DNA from: Jiangella alba
Lineage (GTDB): Bacteria > Actinomycetota > Actinomycetes > Jiangellales > Jiangellaceae
DNA: 64,000 bases
Assembly: GCF_900106035.1 (NCBI RefSeq)
Contig: NZ_FNUC01000003.1
Coordinates: 2,783,501-2,847,500, forward strand
Reading direction: 5' to 3'
Shown here piece after piece: positions 40,420 through 47,803 of the stretch. A program made the translations under genes and the position numbers. The notes under the pieces were generated by a model that was not told where the DNA came from, did not search any database, and saw only the letters and a program-made list of their open reading frames with translations. Each line of letters opens with the position of its first letter. Position 1 is the first letter of the stretch.

Positions 40420-42233
40420 GCGGGCCCGTGCGGATCGACGCCAACGTCGTCGTCGGGCCCTGGCCGTCCGACGCGTCCGCCTCGTGGTCCGTGGCGGACG
40501 TGTCGCGCCACCTCGACCGGTTCGGCCTGTCCCACGCCGTCGTGCGGTCGGCGGAGGCCGTCACGTACGACGCCGCGTCCGGCAACGCGTCGCTGCTGGC
40601 GGCCGTGGCGTCGGAGCCGCAGCTGCTGCCGGCGTTCGTGCTCGGGCCGCTGGACGCGGGCGAGCACGGCCCGCTGCCCGCGGCGGTGCGCGCGGTGTGG
40701 CTGCTGCCGGCGCGGCACGGGTGGAGTCTCACGGGACCGGAGGCCGGCTCGCTGCAAGACGTGCTGCGGCGGGCCGGTCTCCCCGTGTTCGTGGACCTCG
40801 AGGAGACCGACTGGTCCGGGATCGACGCCCTCTGTGCCGCCCTCCCCTCCGTCGACGTCGTGGTCTGCGGGATCGGGTACCGAACGCTGCGGCAGGCGCT
40901 GCCCGTCCTCGACCGCCACCCCCGCCTGCACGTCGACCTCTCCTACCTCGCCGCACTGGACGGACTGGAGCTGCTGGCCGCCCGCTACGGTGCGTCGCGG
41001 CTGCTGTTCGGCACCGGTGCCCCCGTCCGCGACGACGCGGCGCCGTCGTTCCTGCTGGAGCGCTCGGCGCTGTCGGCGGACGACCGGGCGACGGTGGCCG
41101 GCGGGACAGCCGCCCGGCTGCTCGGCCTCGCCGAGGCCCCGGCCGCCGTTCCCGCCGCTCCGGCCACCCCCGCCGCCGTTCCCGCCGCTCCGGCCACCCC
41201 CGCCGCCGTTCACGCCACGTTGACACAGCCCGCCCGTAGGGTGGGTGCCCTCCCGGCCGGGAGGGGTCCAGCTACCACAGCCGAACCGCTTCACGCGACC
41301 ACCCACCTCCCGGACGGCGCGGCCGACCTCCCGAGCGGCGCGGCCCAGCTCCCGAGCGGCGCGGCCCAGCTCCCGAGCGGCGCGGCCCAGCTCCCGAGCG
41401 GCGCGGCCCAGCTCCCGAGCGGCGCGGCCCAGCTCCCGAGCGGCGCGGCCGAGCTGCCGGACATCGTCGACGCGCACGCTCATCTGGGCCGCTGGCCGTC
41501 GTCGTGGCTGCCGCACCCCGACGCGGACACGCTGCTGGCCGCGTACGACCGCATCGGCACCCGGCACGCGGTCATCTCGCACCTGAGCGCCATCTGGGGT
41601 GGCGACGCGCCCGCCGGGAACGCCGCCGCGCTGGCCGCCGCGGCCGCCCATCCGGACCGGCTCTCCGTGTGGCTGGTCGCGAACCCGAACCGGCCGCAGG
41701 ACGCCGAGGTGCTGGCCGAGCAGCTGCGCTCGCCGCTCGTGCGCGGCTTCAAGGTGCACCCCGACACCCACGACTGCCCGATCGACGACGCCCGGTACGA
41801 CTGGGTGTGGCGCCTGGCCCAGAACGCGTCGGTGCCGGTGCTGGCGCACGGGTTCGCCGGGACCACGCACAGCGACCCGCTGCTGTTCGGCCACGTCGCC
41901 GCGCGGCACCCGGAGCTGCCGCTGATCGTCGGCCACTCGGGCGCCACCGTCGACGGCTTCCGCCGCACCATCGACGTCGGGCTGCGGCACCCGTCCATCC
42001 TGGCCGAGACCTGCGGCTCCTGGATGACCGGCCGGTGGCTGCGCCGCCTCGTCGCGGCCCTCGGCGCCGGCCGGGTGCTGCACGGCACCGACGCCTGCCT
42101 CATCGATCCCCGGTACGGCGTCGGGCGGGTGCTCGGCGCCGGTCTCGACCCGGCCGATCTGGCCCTCGTGCTCGGCGGCAACGCCCGCCGGGTGCTCGGG
42201 CTGCCTTCTCCGTTCCTGCTTGGAGGTCACTGA
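40416..42233 (+). CDS. Double amidohydrolase: degenerate N-domain, repeat linker, active C-domain
   Basis: 605-residue fusion. Residues 1-240 resemble a PF04909-type amidohydrolase but lack the metal motif: RIDANVVVG stands where DxHxH is expected and LFGTGAP lacks the C-terminal Asp. Residues 240-346 are an Ala/Pro linker ending in seven heptads (LPDGAAD, five LPSGAAQ, LPSGAAE). Residues 348-605 form a second domain with an intact HAH (354/356), LAHGF, VGHSGA and HGTDA metal-ligand set. The first domain may be structural or regulatory. It overlaps both neighbours in the sugar operon, so the C-domain likely hydrolyses a lactone or decarboxylates an acid made there. Confidence 0.82.
   Translation: MSGPVRIDANVVVGPWPSDASASWSVADVSRHLDRFGLSHAVVRSAEAVTYDAASGNASLLAAVASEPQLLPAFVLGPLDAGEHGPLPAAVRAVWLLPARHGWSLTGPEAGSLQDVLRRAGLPVFVDLEETDWSGIDALCAALPSVDVVVCGIGYRTLRQALPVLDRHPRLHVDLSYLAALDGLELLAARYGASRLLFGTGAPVRDDAAPSFLLERSALSADDRATVAGGTAARLLGLAEAPAAVPAAPATPAAVPAAPATPAAVHATLTQPARRVGALPAGRGPATTAEPLHATTHLPDGAADLPSGAAQLPSGAAQLPSGAAQLPSGAAQLPSGAAQLPSGAAELPDIVDAHAHLGRWPSSWLPHPDADTLLAAYDRIGTRHAVISHLSAIWGGDAPAGNAAALAAAAAHPDRLSVWLVANPNRPQDAEVLAEQLRSPLVRGFKVHPDTHDCPIDDARYDWVWRLAQNASVPVLAHGFAGTTHSDPLLFGHVAARHPELPLIVGHSGATVDGFRRTIDVGLRHPSILAETCGSWMTGRWLRRLVAALGAGRVLHGTDACLIDPRYGVGRVLGAGLDPADLALVLGGNARRVLGLPSPFLLGGH
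41307..41453 (+). repeat. 21-bp minisatellite, seven in-frame copies inside the double amidohydrolase
   Basis: Units of 21 bp start at 41307, 41328, 41349, 41370, 41391, 41412 and 41433. The five central copies are almost identical in DNA and encode LPSGAAQ; the outer copies vary (LPDGAAD, LPSGAAE). The near-identity suggests recent copy-number change by slippage, which keeps frame. Confidence 0.9.
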
Positions 42234-43093
42234 TGTTCCTCTGCCGTATCCGCACCGACGCCGGCGTCGTCCCCGCCGTCCGCATCGACGACGAGACACT
42301 GCTCGACCTGACGCCCGTCGCCGGCGCGGCCGGGGACGACCTGGTCGCGCTGGCAGCGACACCCGGGCTGGCGGACGCCGCGGCGTCGCTCGAGGCGTCC
42401 GGCGTGCGGATCCCGGTGGCGTCGGCGCGGTTCGAGGTGCCGGTCGCCCGCCCGCAGAAGATCGTCTGCGTCGCCCTCAACTACGTCGCGCACGCCGAGG
42501 AGGGCGCCCAGGCCGTCCCGGCCGAGCCGGTGATCTTCTTCAAGCCGCCGTCGTCGCTGCTCCCCCACGGTGAGACCGTCCGCTGCCCCGCGCGCTCCGA
42601 GCGGCTGGACTTCGAGGTCGAGCTGGCCGTCGTCATCGGCACCCGGGCCCGCGACGTCGCCGTCGACGACTGGCGCGACGTCGTCGCCGGCTACACCGTC
42701 CTCAACGACATGACGGCGCGCGACCTCCAGCTGGTCGCGATCGAGAAGAACCAGCCGTGGGACCACAGCAAGGGCTTCGACACGTTCGCGCCGTGCGGGC
42801 CGTACCTCGTCACGGCCGACGAGATCGCCGACCCCGGCGACCTCGACCTGTCCTTGACGACCGACGGCGTGCTGCGCCAGTCGTCGAACACGCGGCACAT
42901 GGTGTTCGGCGTGCCGGAGCTGATCTCCGTCATCTCGGCCGGGATCACCCTCGAGCCGGGCGACATCATCGCCACCGGCACCCCGTCCGGCATCGGCCGG
43001 GTCGACGACGGAGGCACCATGGTGGCCACCGTCGAGGGCGTCGGCTCGCTGGTCAACCCGGTCGCGTACGACCGCGCCGCCGTCCCCGCCTGA
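42233..43093 (+). CDS. Fumarylacetoacetate hydrolase family protein
   Basis: 286-residue FAH-fold enzyme (hydratase, decarboxylase or acylpyruvase type). After a ~70-residue N-terminal domain the catalytic part has KIVCVALNYVAHAEE, the metal-binding DFEVELAVVIG, the Glu/Lys region GFDTFAPCGPYLV and the terminal GTPSGIG motif. Several actinomycete acid-sugar pathways end with such an enzyme cleaving or hydrating a 2,4-diketo or 2-keto-3-deoxy acid. One-base TGATG overlaps on both sides tie it into the operon. Confidence 0.9.
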   Translation: MFLCRIRTDAGVVPAVRIDDETLLDLTPVAGAAGDDLVALAATPGLADAAASLEASGVRIPVASARFEVPVARPQKIVCVALNYVAHAEEGAQAVPAEPVIFFKPPSSLLPHGETVRCPARSERLDFEVELAVVIGTRARDVAVDDWRDVVAGYTVLNDMTARDLQLVAIEKNQPWDHSKGFDTFAPCGPYLVTADEIADPGDLDLSLTTDGVLRQSSNTRHMVFGVPELISVISAGITLEPGDIIATGTPSGIGRVDDGGTMVATVEGVGSLVNPVAYDRAAVPA

Positions 43094-43890
43094 TGCCCGT
43101 CGCGGTCGCCTGCGCCCAGGTCGCTCCGGTCCTGGGCGCGGTCCCGGCCAACCTGGACGCGATGGCGGCGCAGGCCCGCGCGGCCGCCGCGGCCGGCGCG
43201 TCGCTGGTGGTGTTCCCCGAGTGCGCGGTGACCGGGTACCCGTTCTCCCGCGCCGACGCCCTCGCCGTGGCCGGGCCCGCCGACGCCCTGGGCCCGCTCG
43301 CCGCCTCCCTGGGCGTGTTCCTCGCCGCCGGCCACATCGAGTCGGCGGGCGACGACCTCTACGACGCGCTGTCGCTGTTCGGCCCCGACGGCGCGCGGCT
43401 GGCGACGTACCGGAAGGCGCACCTGTTCAGCACGGAACGGACGGTGTACGCGGCCGGCTCGGCGCCCGTCGTCGTCGACACGGCGGTGGGCCGGCTCGGG
43501 CTGACGGTCTGCTACGACCTGATCTTCCCCGAGTACGTCCGCGCCCTCGTCGACGCCGGCGCGTCGATGATCGTCAACGCGACCAACTGGATCACCGACC
43601 CGTGGCAGACCGGCATGGGCTGGGACGGGCCGATGGTGCGGTCGCTGGCGCGGGTGCGGGCCCTGGAGAACGGCGTGCCGGTGGTGATGTCGTGCCTGGC
43701 CGGCTCGGGTGGCGGCTTCACCAGCATCGGCCACTCCACCATCGCCGGCCCGTCCGGCCGCGTCCTCGCCTCCCTCGACGCCGCCGAAGGCCTCGCCGTC
43801 GCGGATCTCGTCACCGACGACGCCGACGCCCGCCGCTGGTCCGGCCTCGCCACCTACCGCGCCGACCGCCGCCCGGAGCTGTACGGCTAG
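43093..43890 (+). CDS. Carbon-nitrogen hydrolase (nitrilase superfamily amidase)
   Basis: 265-residue cytosolic amidase with a full nitrilase triad: Glu43 (FPECAVTGY), Lys108 (YRKAHLF) and Cys140 (TVCYDLIFPE). Members release ammonia or an amine from amides, N-carbamoyl compounds or omega-amides. It is the last gene of the sugar-importer operon, which suggests the imported compound or an intermediate carries an amide. Its stop overlaps that of the convergent DHFR-like gene by 3 bp. Confidence 0.92.
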   Translation: MPVAVACAQVAPVLGAVPANLDAMAAQARAAAAAGASLVVFPECAVTGYPFSRADALAVAGPADALGPLAASLGVFLAAGHIESAGDDLYDALSLFGPDGARLATYRKAHLFSTERTVYAAGSAPVVVDTAVGRLGLTVCYDLIFPEYVRALVDAGASMIVNATNWITDPWQTGMGWDGPMVRSLARVRALENGVPVVMSCLAGSGGGFTSIGHSTIAGPSGRVLASLDAAEGLAVADLVTDDADARRWSGLATYRADRRPELYG

Positions 43891-44507
43891 CGCTCCCGGA
43901 CGGCGTAGGTCAGGTGCGTCACTCTCGGGGACGGTTCCGCGCGGACCGGCTCGAGGGCCACGCGGCCCGCGTCGACGCCCTCGAACAGGCGAACTCCGGC
44001 GCCGAAGAGCACGGGTGCCAGCGCGATCGAGAACTCGTCGACCAGCCCGGCGTTCAGGTACTGCAGGATCGTCGTGCCGCCGCCCGCGATGCGGACGTCC
44101 CGGTCGCCGGCGGCCGCGCGGGCCTGCTCGAGCGCAGCCTCGATGCCGTCGTTGACGAAGTGGAAGGTGGTGCCGCCCGGCCGCACCCAGGGGTCACGCC
44201 GCTGGTGCGTGACGACGAAGACCGGCGTGTGGAACGGCGCCTCCTCGGGCCACATCCGCTCGCCGGCGTCGAACATCCGCTTGCCCATGACGCTCGCGCC
44301 GGTGCGCTCGAAGGTCTCCCGCGCGATGTCGTTGTCGCGTCCCTGCTCACCGCCCTCGCCGAGCTTCAGGTTCTCCCGGAAGAACCGCAGCGGGAACGCC
44401 CACCGCTGCAGCTCCACCCACTGCCGTCCCATCAGGTCGTCGAGGCTCTGGGGCGCGATGAACCCGTCCAGCGACATCGACACGCTGAAGAACACCGTCC
44501 CGGCCAT
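43887..44507 (-). CDS. Dihydrofolate reductase family protein (RibD C-terminal-like)
   Basis: 206-residue reductase-like protein of the DHFR/RibD-C superfamily. MSLDGFIA at the N-terminus, SVMGKRMFDAGERMW in the middle and IAGGGTTILQYLNAGLVDEFSIALAPVLFGAG near the C-terminus form the NADPH-binding fold. These stand-alone homologues are common in actinomycetes and not shown to reduce dihydrofolate. It is the last gene of an ArsR-AHSA1-DHFR operon, overlapping the AHSA1 gene by one base. Confidence 0.88.
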   Translation of the reverse strand: MAGTVFFSVSMSLDGFIAPQSLDDLMGRQWVELQRWAFPLRFFRENLKLGEGGEQGRDNDIARETFERTGASVMGKRMFDAGERMWPEEAPFHTPVFVVTHQRRDPWVRPGGTTFHFVNDGIEAALEQARAAAGDRDVRIAGGGTTILQYLNAGLVDEFSIALAPVLFGAGVRLFEGVDAGRVALEPVRAEPSPRVTHLTYAVRER

Positions 44508-44983
44508 CAGCTCCGCGCTCCCTTCCGAACGGTCTCCGCGACGTAGCCGGCCAGGTTGTCCAGGGTCTGCCGGCCGCCCTCGATCGCGTGGTACTTCGCG
44601 ACCGCCTCGTCGCGCTGCTCCTGGGTGCGGAACACCGTGCGCAGCTCGATGCGGGTCGCCGCGCCGTCGGGCTCGAACGTCAGGACCGACACGAAGGCGT
44701 TCGGGTCGTCGCGGGACTCGCCGTGGCGGAACTCGATCCGCTCCGGCGGCGTGATCGAGGTCCAGGAGATCCACTCGGCGTAGTCCGTCCCGTCCGGCCC
44801 GTGCATCACGAACCGCCACTCGCCGCCGACGCGGAACTCGAACGCCCGCGTGGTGGTGCTGAACCCTGCCGGGCCCCACCACCGCGACAGGTGCCGGACC
44901 TCGGTGAACGCCTCGAACACCAGCTCCCTCGGGGCCTCGATGACCCGCGAGATGACGATCTCGCGGTCGGCCGTCGCACTCAT
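44507..44983 (-). CDS. SRPBCC/AHSA1 domain protein
   Basis: 158-residue START-like ligand-binding protein with the AHSA1 layout: VISRVIEAPRELVFEAFTEVRHLSRWWGP at the N-terminus, EFRVGGEWRFVMHGPDG in the centre and TRIELRTVF near the end. Such proteins are regularly coupled to ArsR regulators and DHFR-like reductases; the ligand is unknown. It starts 4 bp after the ArsR stop. Confidence 0.9.
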   Translation of the reverse strand: MSATADREIVISRVIEAPRELVFEAFTEVRHLSRWWGPAGFSTTTRAFEFRVGGEWRFVMHGPDGTDYAEWISWTSITPPERIEFRHGESRDDPNAFVSVLTFEPDGAATRIELRTVFRTQEQRDEAVAKYHAIEGGRQTLDNLAGYVAETVRKGARS

Positions 44984-44987
44984 GCGC

Positions 44988-45329
44988 TCACTCCTTCTCG
45001 CTGGCCTGCTTCAGGTCCTGCACGTAGGCGTCCAGCCGGTCGAAGCTCTCGTTCCAGAACCGCTCGAACCCGCCGGCCCACTCGTGCACCGGCCGCAGCC
45101 CGCGAGCGTCGAGGCCGTACAGGCGCTGCTTGCCCGCCTTGCGGTCGCGCACCAGCCCGACCTCCCGGAGCACCCGCAGGTGCTTGGAAGCCCCCGGCTG
45201 GGTCAGCCCCAGCTCCCGGGCCAGCTCGGTCACCGGCCGCTCGCCCGCCCGCAGCAGCACGAGGATGTCCCGGCGCTGCGGCTCGGCGATCGCGTTGAAG
45301 ACGTCCGAGGTCGTCGCTGCTCGTGCCAC
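44988..45329 (-). CDS. ArsR-family transcriptional regulator
   Basis: 113-residue winged-helix regulator: FNAIAEPQRRDILVLLRAGERPVTELARELGLTQPGASKHLRVLREVGLV is the HTH. It has no metal-binding cysteines, so it belongs to the non-metal ArsR group commonly linked to AHSA1. The GTG at 45329 is chosen over an ATG 27 bp upstream. The latter would start inside the promoter, whereas a TATGAT -10 box ends exactly 6 bp before the GTG, predicting a leaderless mRNA. It likely represses its own operon. Confidence 0.88.
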   Translation of the reverse strand: MARAATTSDVFNAIAEPQRRDILVLLRAGERPVTELARELGLTQPGASKHLRVLREVGLVRDRKAGKQRLYGLDARGLRPVHEWAGGFERFWNESFDRLDAYVQDLKQASEKE

Positions 45330-45335
45330 GCCGCC

Positions 45336-45363
45336 ATCATATGCCCATATCGGCATGCGTCAA
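45336..45363 (-). promoter_or_regulatory. Leaderless promoter with ArsR operator
   Basis: On the minus strand TTGACG (45363-45358), 16 bp, TATGAT (45341-45336), then 6 bp to the GTG, so transcription should begin at the start codon. The spacer holds the inverted repeat ATGCC-gatatg-GGCAT (45341-45356), the expected site for ArsR autorepression. Confidence 0.65.
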
Positions 45364-45379
45364 GGCGCGCCGGCCGCGG

Positions 45380-45427
45380 GTGGTTGGCGGTTTGGTGGGG
45401 CCATAGCGCCACCAAACCGCCAACCAC
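45380..45427. terminator. Perfect 19-bp hairpin upstream of the ArsR operon
   Basis: The arms gtggttggcggtttggtgg (45380-45398) and ccaccaaaccgccaaccac (45409-45427) pair without mismatch around a 10-base loop. It lies between the ArsR promoter and the end of the propeller gene at 45661; it might serve transcripts arriving from either side or be a repeat-type element. Confidence 0.45.
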
Positions 45428-45660
45428 GAGAACGCGTAGACGCCGGGCAGGTCGTCTTTGCGGTCGGGGCGGATCCTGTGAGCGCCCGGGCCGGTGATCA
45501 CGCGACCACCCCAGCGTCTGGAGACACGTTCCTCGACATGGACAGAGAGTGCGCTCAGGAGGGCGCCAAGATCATTTGCTCGCACAACTGATCCTCGACG
45601 CCCTCCGTCCACGTCTACCGGCAGCGACACACCCCCAAGATCACTAGGACTCAGGTCACG
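45428..45660. other. Gene-free spacer before the secreted propeller gene end
   Basis: About 230 bp with no supported gene. The base composition is less GC-extreme than the surroundings. A word ctaggactcaggt (45644-45656) resembles the GntR-type operator but lies next to a stop codon, not a start, so I do not call it a site. Confidence 0.35.
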
Positions 45661-47673
45661 CTAGGGCGTCCAGCGCATGACCTTGGTGCCGCTCCCCCAG
45701 TACACCCGCCCCTCGTCGTCGAAGGCGATGGTGCGGTAGTAGCCGCCGCCCACGTCGGCGAGCGTCGTGACGGCGTCGGTGGCGGGGTCGATGCGGAACA
45801 GCGCGCCACCGGTACCGTAGACCAGACCGTCGGGGCCGGTGGCCAGGGCGTTCGCCGAGCCGAGCGGGAAATCGCCGAGCAGGGTCACCGCACGCGACGC
45901 CGGGTCGTAGCGGAACCACTGGCCCTCGAGCGTCGAACCGTAGACCTGGCCGTTGCCGGCCACCGCCAGCGAGGCGATCCACCTCGAGCCGGGCACCGGC
46001 ACCACCGCGTGCGTGACGGTGGACGACGCCTCGTCGAACACGAGCAGCTGGGCGTCGCCGGAGGCCGTGACGCCGTCACCGTGGGTGGTGGTGCCGACGT
46101 AGACCTCGCCGTCGCCCGCGGCCAGCGCGAACAGGTTCTGGTCGCCCGCCAGATGCCGCCAGGACGACACCTCGTGCGTGTCCGCGTCGATCCGCGACAG
46201 CGCCCCGCCCAGCTGGCCGTACGCCGCCCCGGACGCGAGGAACACGTCGCCGGACGAGCCCTGCACCATGTCCCACGGCCGGTACTGCTCCTCGCCGACG
46301 GGGCCGAGGTCGAGCGGGTTCGACGCGGACGGGTCGACGCCGGGCGCCCACGGCCGCGCGGGGTCGTACACCGTCACGACATTGTGCGTGTACGAGCCCA
46401 TGTACAGCTCGTCGTCGGTCGACGCCAGCGACAGGATCTCCCCGCTGCGCCCGGCGGCGACCCCGCCGAGCACGGTCGTCGCACCGGAGTCGGGGTCGAT
46501 CCGGAACAGCGCATTGGTCTCGTACGTGCCGCCGTAGATCGCGCCGTCCGGCCCGGTCCGCAGCGCCGTCACGTTGCTGCCGGAACCGGCGAACTCCAGC
46601 TGGGACGTCACGACCTCGCCAGTCTCCGGGTCGTACCGCCCGAACAGGCCCTTCGACCCGACGCCGACCAGCCACTCCGACCCGTCGACGACCGCCCGCG
46701 ACACTTGACCGGACACCCACGACGCGTCGGTCAGCCACTCGCAGTCGTCGGTGCGGAAGTCGTAGCGGACGATGCCGTAGGCCGACCCCGGGCAGGACCC
46801 GACGGCGTAGGCGCGGTTCGCGTCCAGCGGCACGATGCCGGTGCCGCTCAGCCCCGGCACCTCGCCGGCGAACACCGTCCGGGTGCCGCGCAGGTCGAAC
46901 CGCAGCACCCGCTGGTCCGGCACCACCAGCTGCACCAGCAGCGTGTTGCCGACGACGGCGGCGTTGTAGGCGAACGAGTAGTCCGCGTACTCGGGCGGCA
47001 GGATCGACGTCGCGACGCCGGTGCGGGTGTCGACGATGTTGGCGGACGCGGGGGTGCCGCCGCCGACGAACACCCGGCGGCCGTCCAGCGGCACGATCGC
47101 CTTCGCGTACAGCCGGTCGGCCTGGACCGTGCCGAGGTCGGTCAGCGCCGACGTCTCCTGGTCGTACGAGAACAGCTTCCCCGACGGGTAGGTGCCGAGG
47201 TACGTCTTGCCGCCGCGGCCGGCGCCGACCCCGAAGAAGAACGTGTGCCCGATGTCGGTCTCGTCGGTGGTGGCGACGATCCCCAGCTGTTCGGTCGCCG
47301 GGTCGTAGCGCCACAGGTGCGCCAGCCCGTCGCCGTGCTGGGTGGAGAGGTACACGCGCCCGTCCGAGCCGAGCGCCGTGTGGTAACCGCCCCACGAGTC
47401 GGGCATCGGCAGCTCCTTGACCAGCTCGCCGGTCTCGACGTCGATGGCGAAGAACGTGACGCCGGGCGAACTGGCCGCGTAGGTGCTGCCGTACAGGGTG
47501 GGACGGCCGTCGCGGTCGGCGCCGACGACGCTGTCAAGGATGAGGAAGTTCGAGATCGGCACGCCGAGGTCCTCGACGGCGCCGGTCGTGGCGGGAGCGG
47601 CGGGCGCCGCCGCGCCCGCGGTCGCCGTCGTCACGAGGACGGCGGCGAGCACAGCGGTGATCCATCTGAGCAT
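45661..47673 (-). CDS. Secreted PQQ-like beta-propeller protein
   Basis: 670-residue exported protein with a Sec signal (MLRWITAVLAAVLVTTATAGAAA) and about a dozen short blades of the type LWRYDPATEQLG, LFRIDPDSGATT, WFRYDPASRAVT. It is a clear paralogue of the protein at 53367-55748: LGVPISNFLILDSV versus LGIPISTYLVLDTV, PTLYGSTY, GGYH and EEQYRPWDM versus DNQYRPWDM. It lacks that protein's C-terminal Ig-like domain. No catalytic residues are recognised; likely extracellular binding. It diverges from the deacetylase-like gene. Confidence 0.8.
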   Translation of the reverse strand: MLRWITAVLAAVLVTTATAGAAAPAAPATTGAVEDLGVPISNFLILDSVVGADRDGRPTLYGSTYAASSPGVTFFAIDVETGELVKELPMPDSWGGYHTALGSDGRVYLSTQHGDGLAHLWRYDPATEQLGIVATTDETDIGHTFFFGVGAGRGGKTYLGTYPSGKLFSYDQETSALTDLGTVQADRLYAKAIVPLDGRRVFVGGGTPASANIVDTRTGVATSILPPEYADYSFAYNAAVVGNTLLVQLVVPDQRVLRFDLRGTRTVFAGEVPGLSGTGIVPLDANRAYAVGSCPGSAYGIVRYDFRTDDCEWLTDASWVSGQVSRAVVDGSEWLVGVGSKGLFGRYDPETGEVVTSQLEFAGSGSNVTALRTGPDGAIYGGTYETNALFRIDPDSGATTVLGGVAAGRSGEILSLASTDDELYMGSYTHNVVTVYDPARPWAPGVDPSASNPLDLGPVGEEQYRPWDMVQGSSGDVFLASGAAYGQLGGALSRIDADTHEVSSWRHLAGDQNLFALAAGDGEVYVGTTTHGDGVTASGDAQLLVFDEASSTVTHAVVPVPGSRWIASLAVAGNGQVYGSTLEGQWFRYDPASRAVTLLGDFPLGSANALATGPDGLVYGTGGALFRIDPATDAVTTLADVGGGYYRTIAFDDEGRVYWGSGTKVMRWTP

Positions 47674-47738
47674 CCGGGTCTCCTCTGCTAGGTGGCCCGC
47701 ACGCTAGGCGTACCGGAGCGCCCCGCCCAGGCGCGTGG

Positions 47739-47758
47739 TTGCGCACTCCGGAGCGCAA
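47739..47758. promoter_or_regulatory. Inverted repeat between divergent propeller and deacetylase-like genes
   Basis: ttgcgc-actccgga-gcgcaa forms a 20-bp palindromic site in the 130-bp divergent intergenic region. It is a candidate operator for one or both genes; no promoter boxes were firmly identified. Confidence 0.35.
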
Positions 47759-47803
47759 GAATCCGTCCTGTGCCGGACGGCGGCGGTGCCTATCGTGGCC
47801 GCA

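Noticed and set aside
45644..45656. Additional GntR-type operator (ctaggactcaggt)
   Set aside because: Similar to the site at 5292 but incomplete as a palindrome and positioned at the stop end of the propeller gene, not at a promoter.
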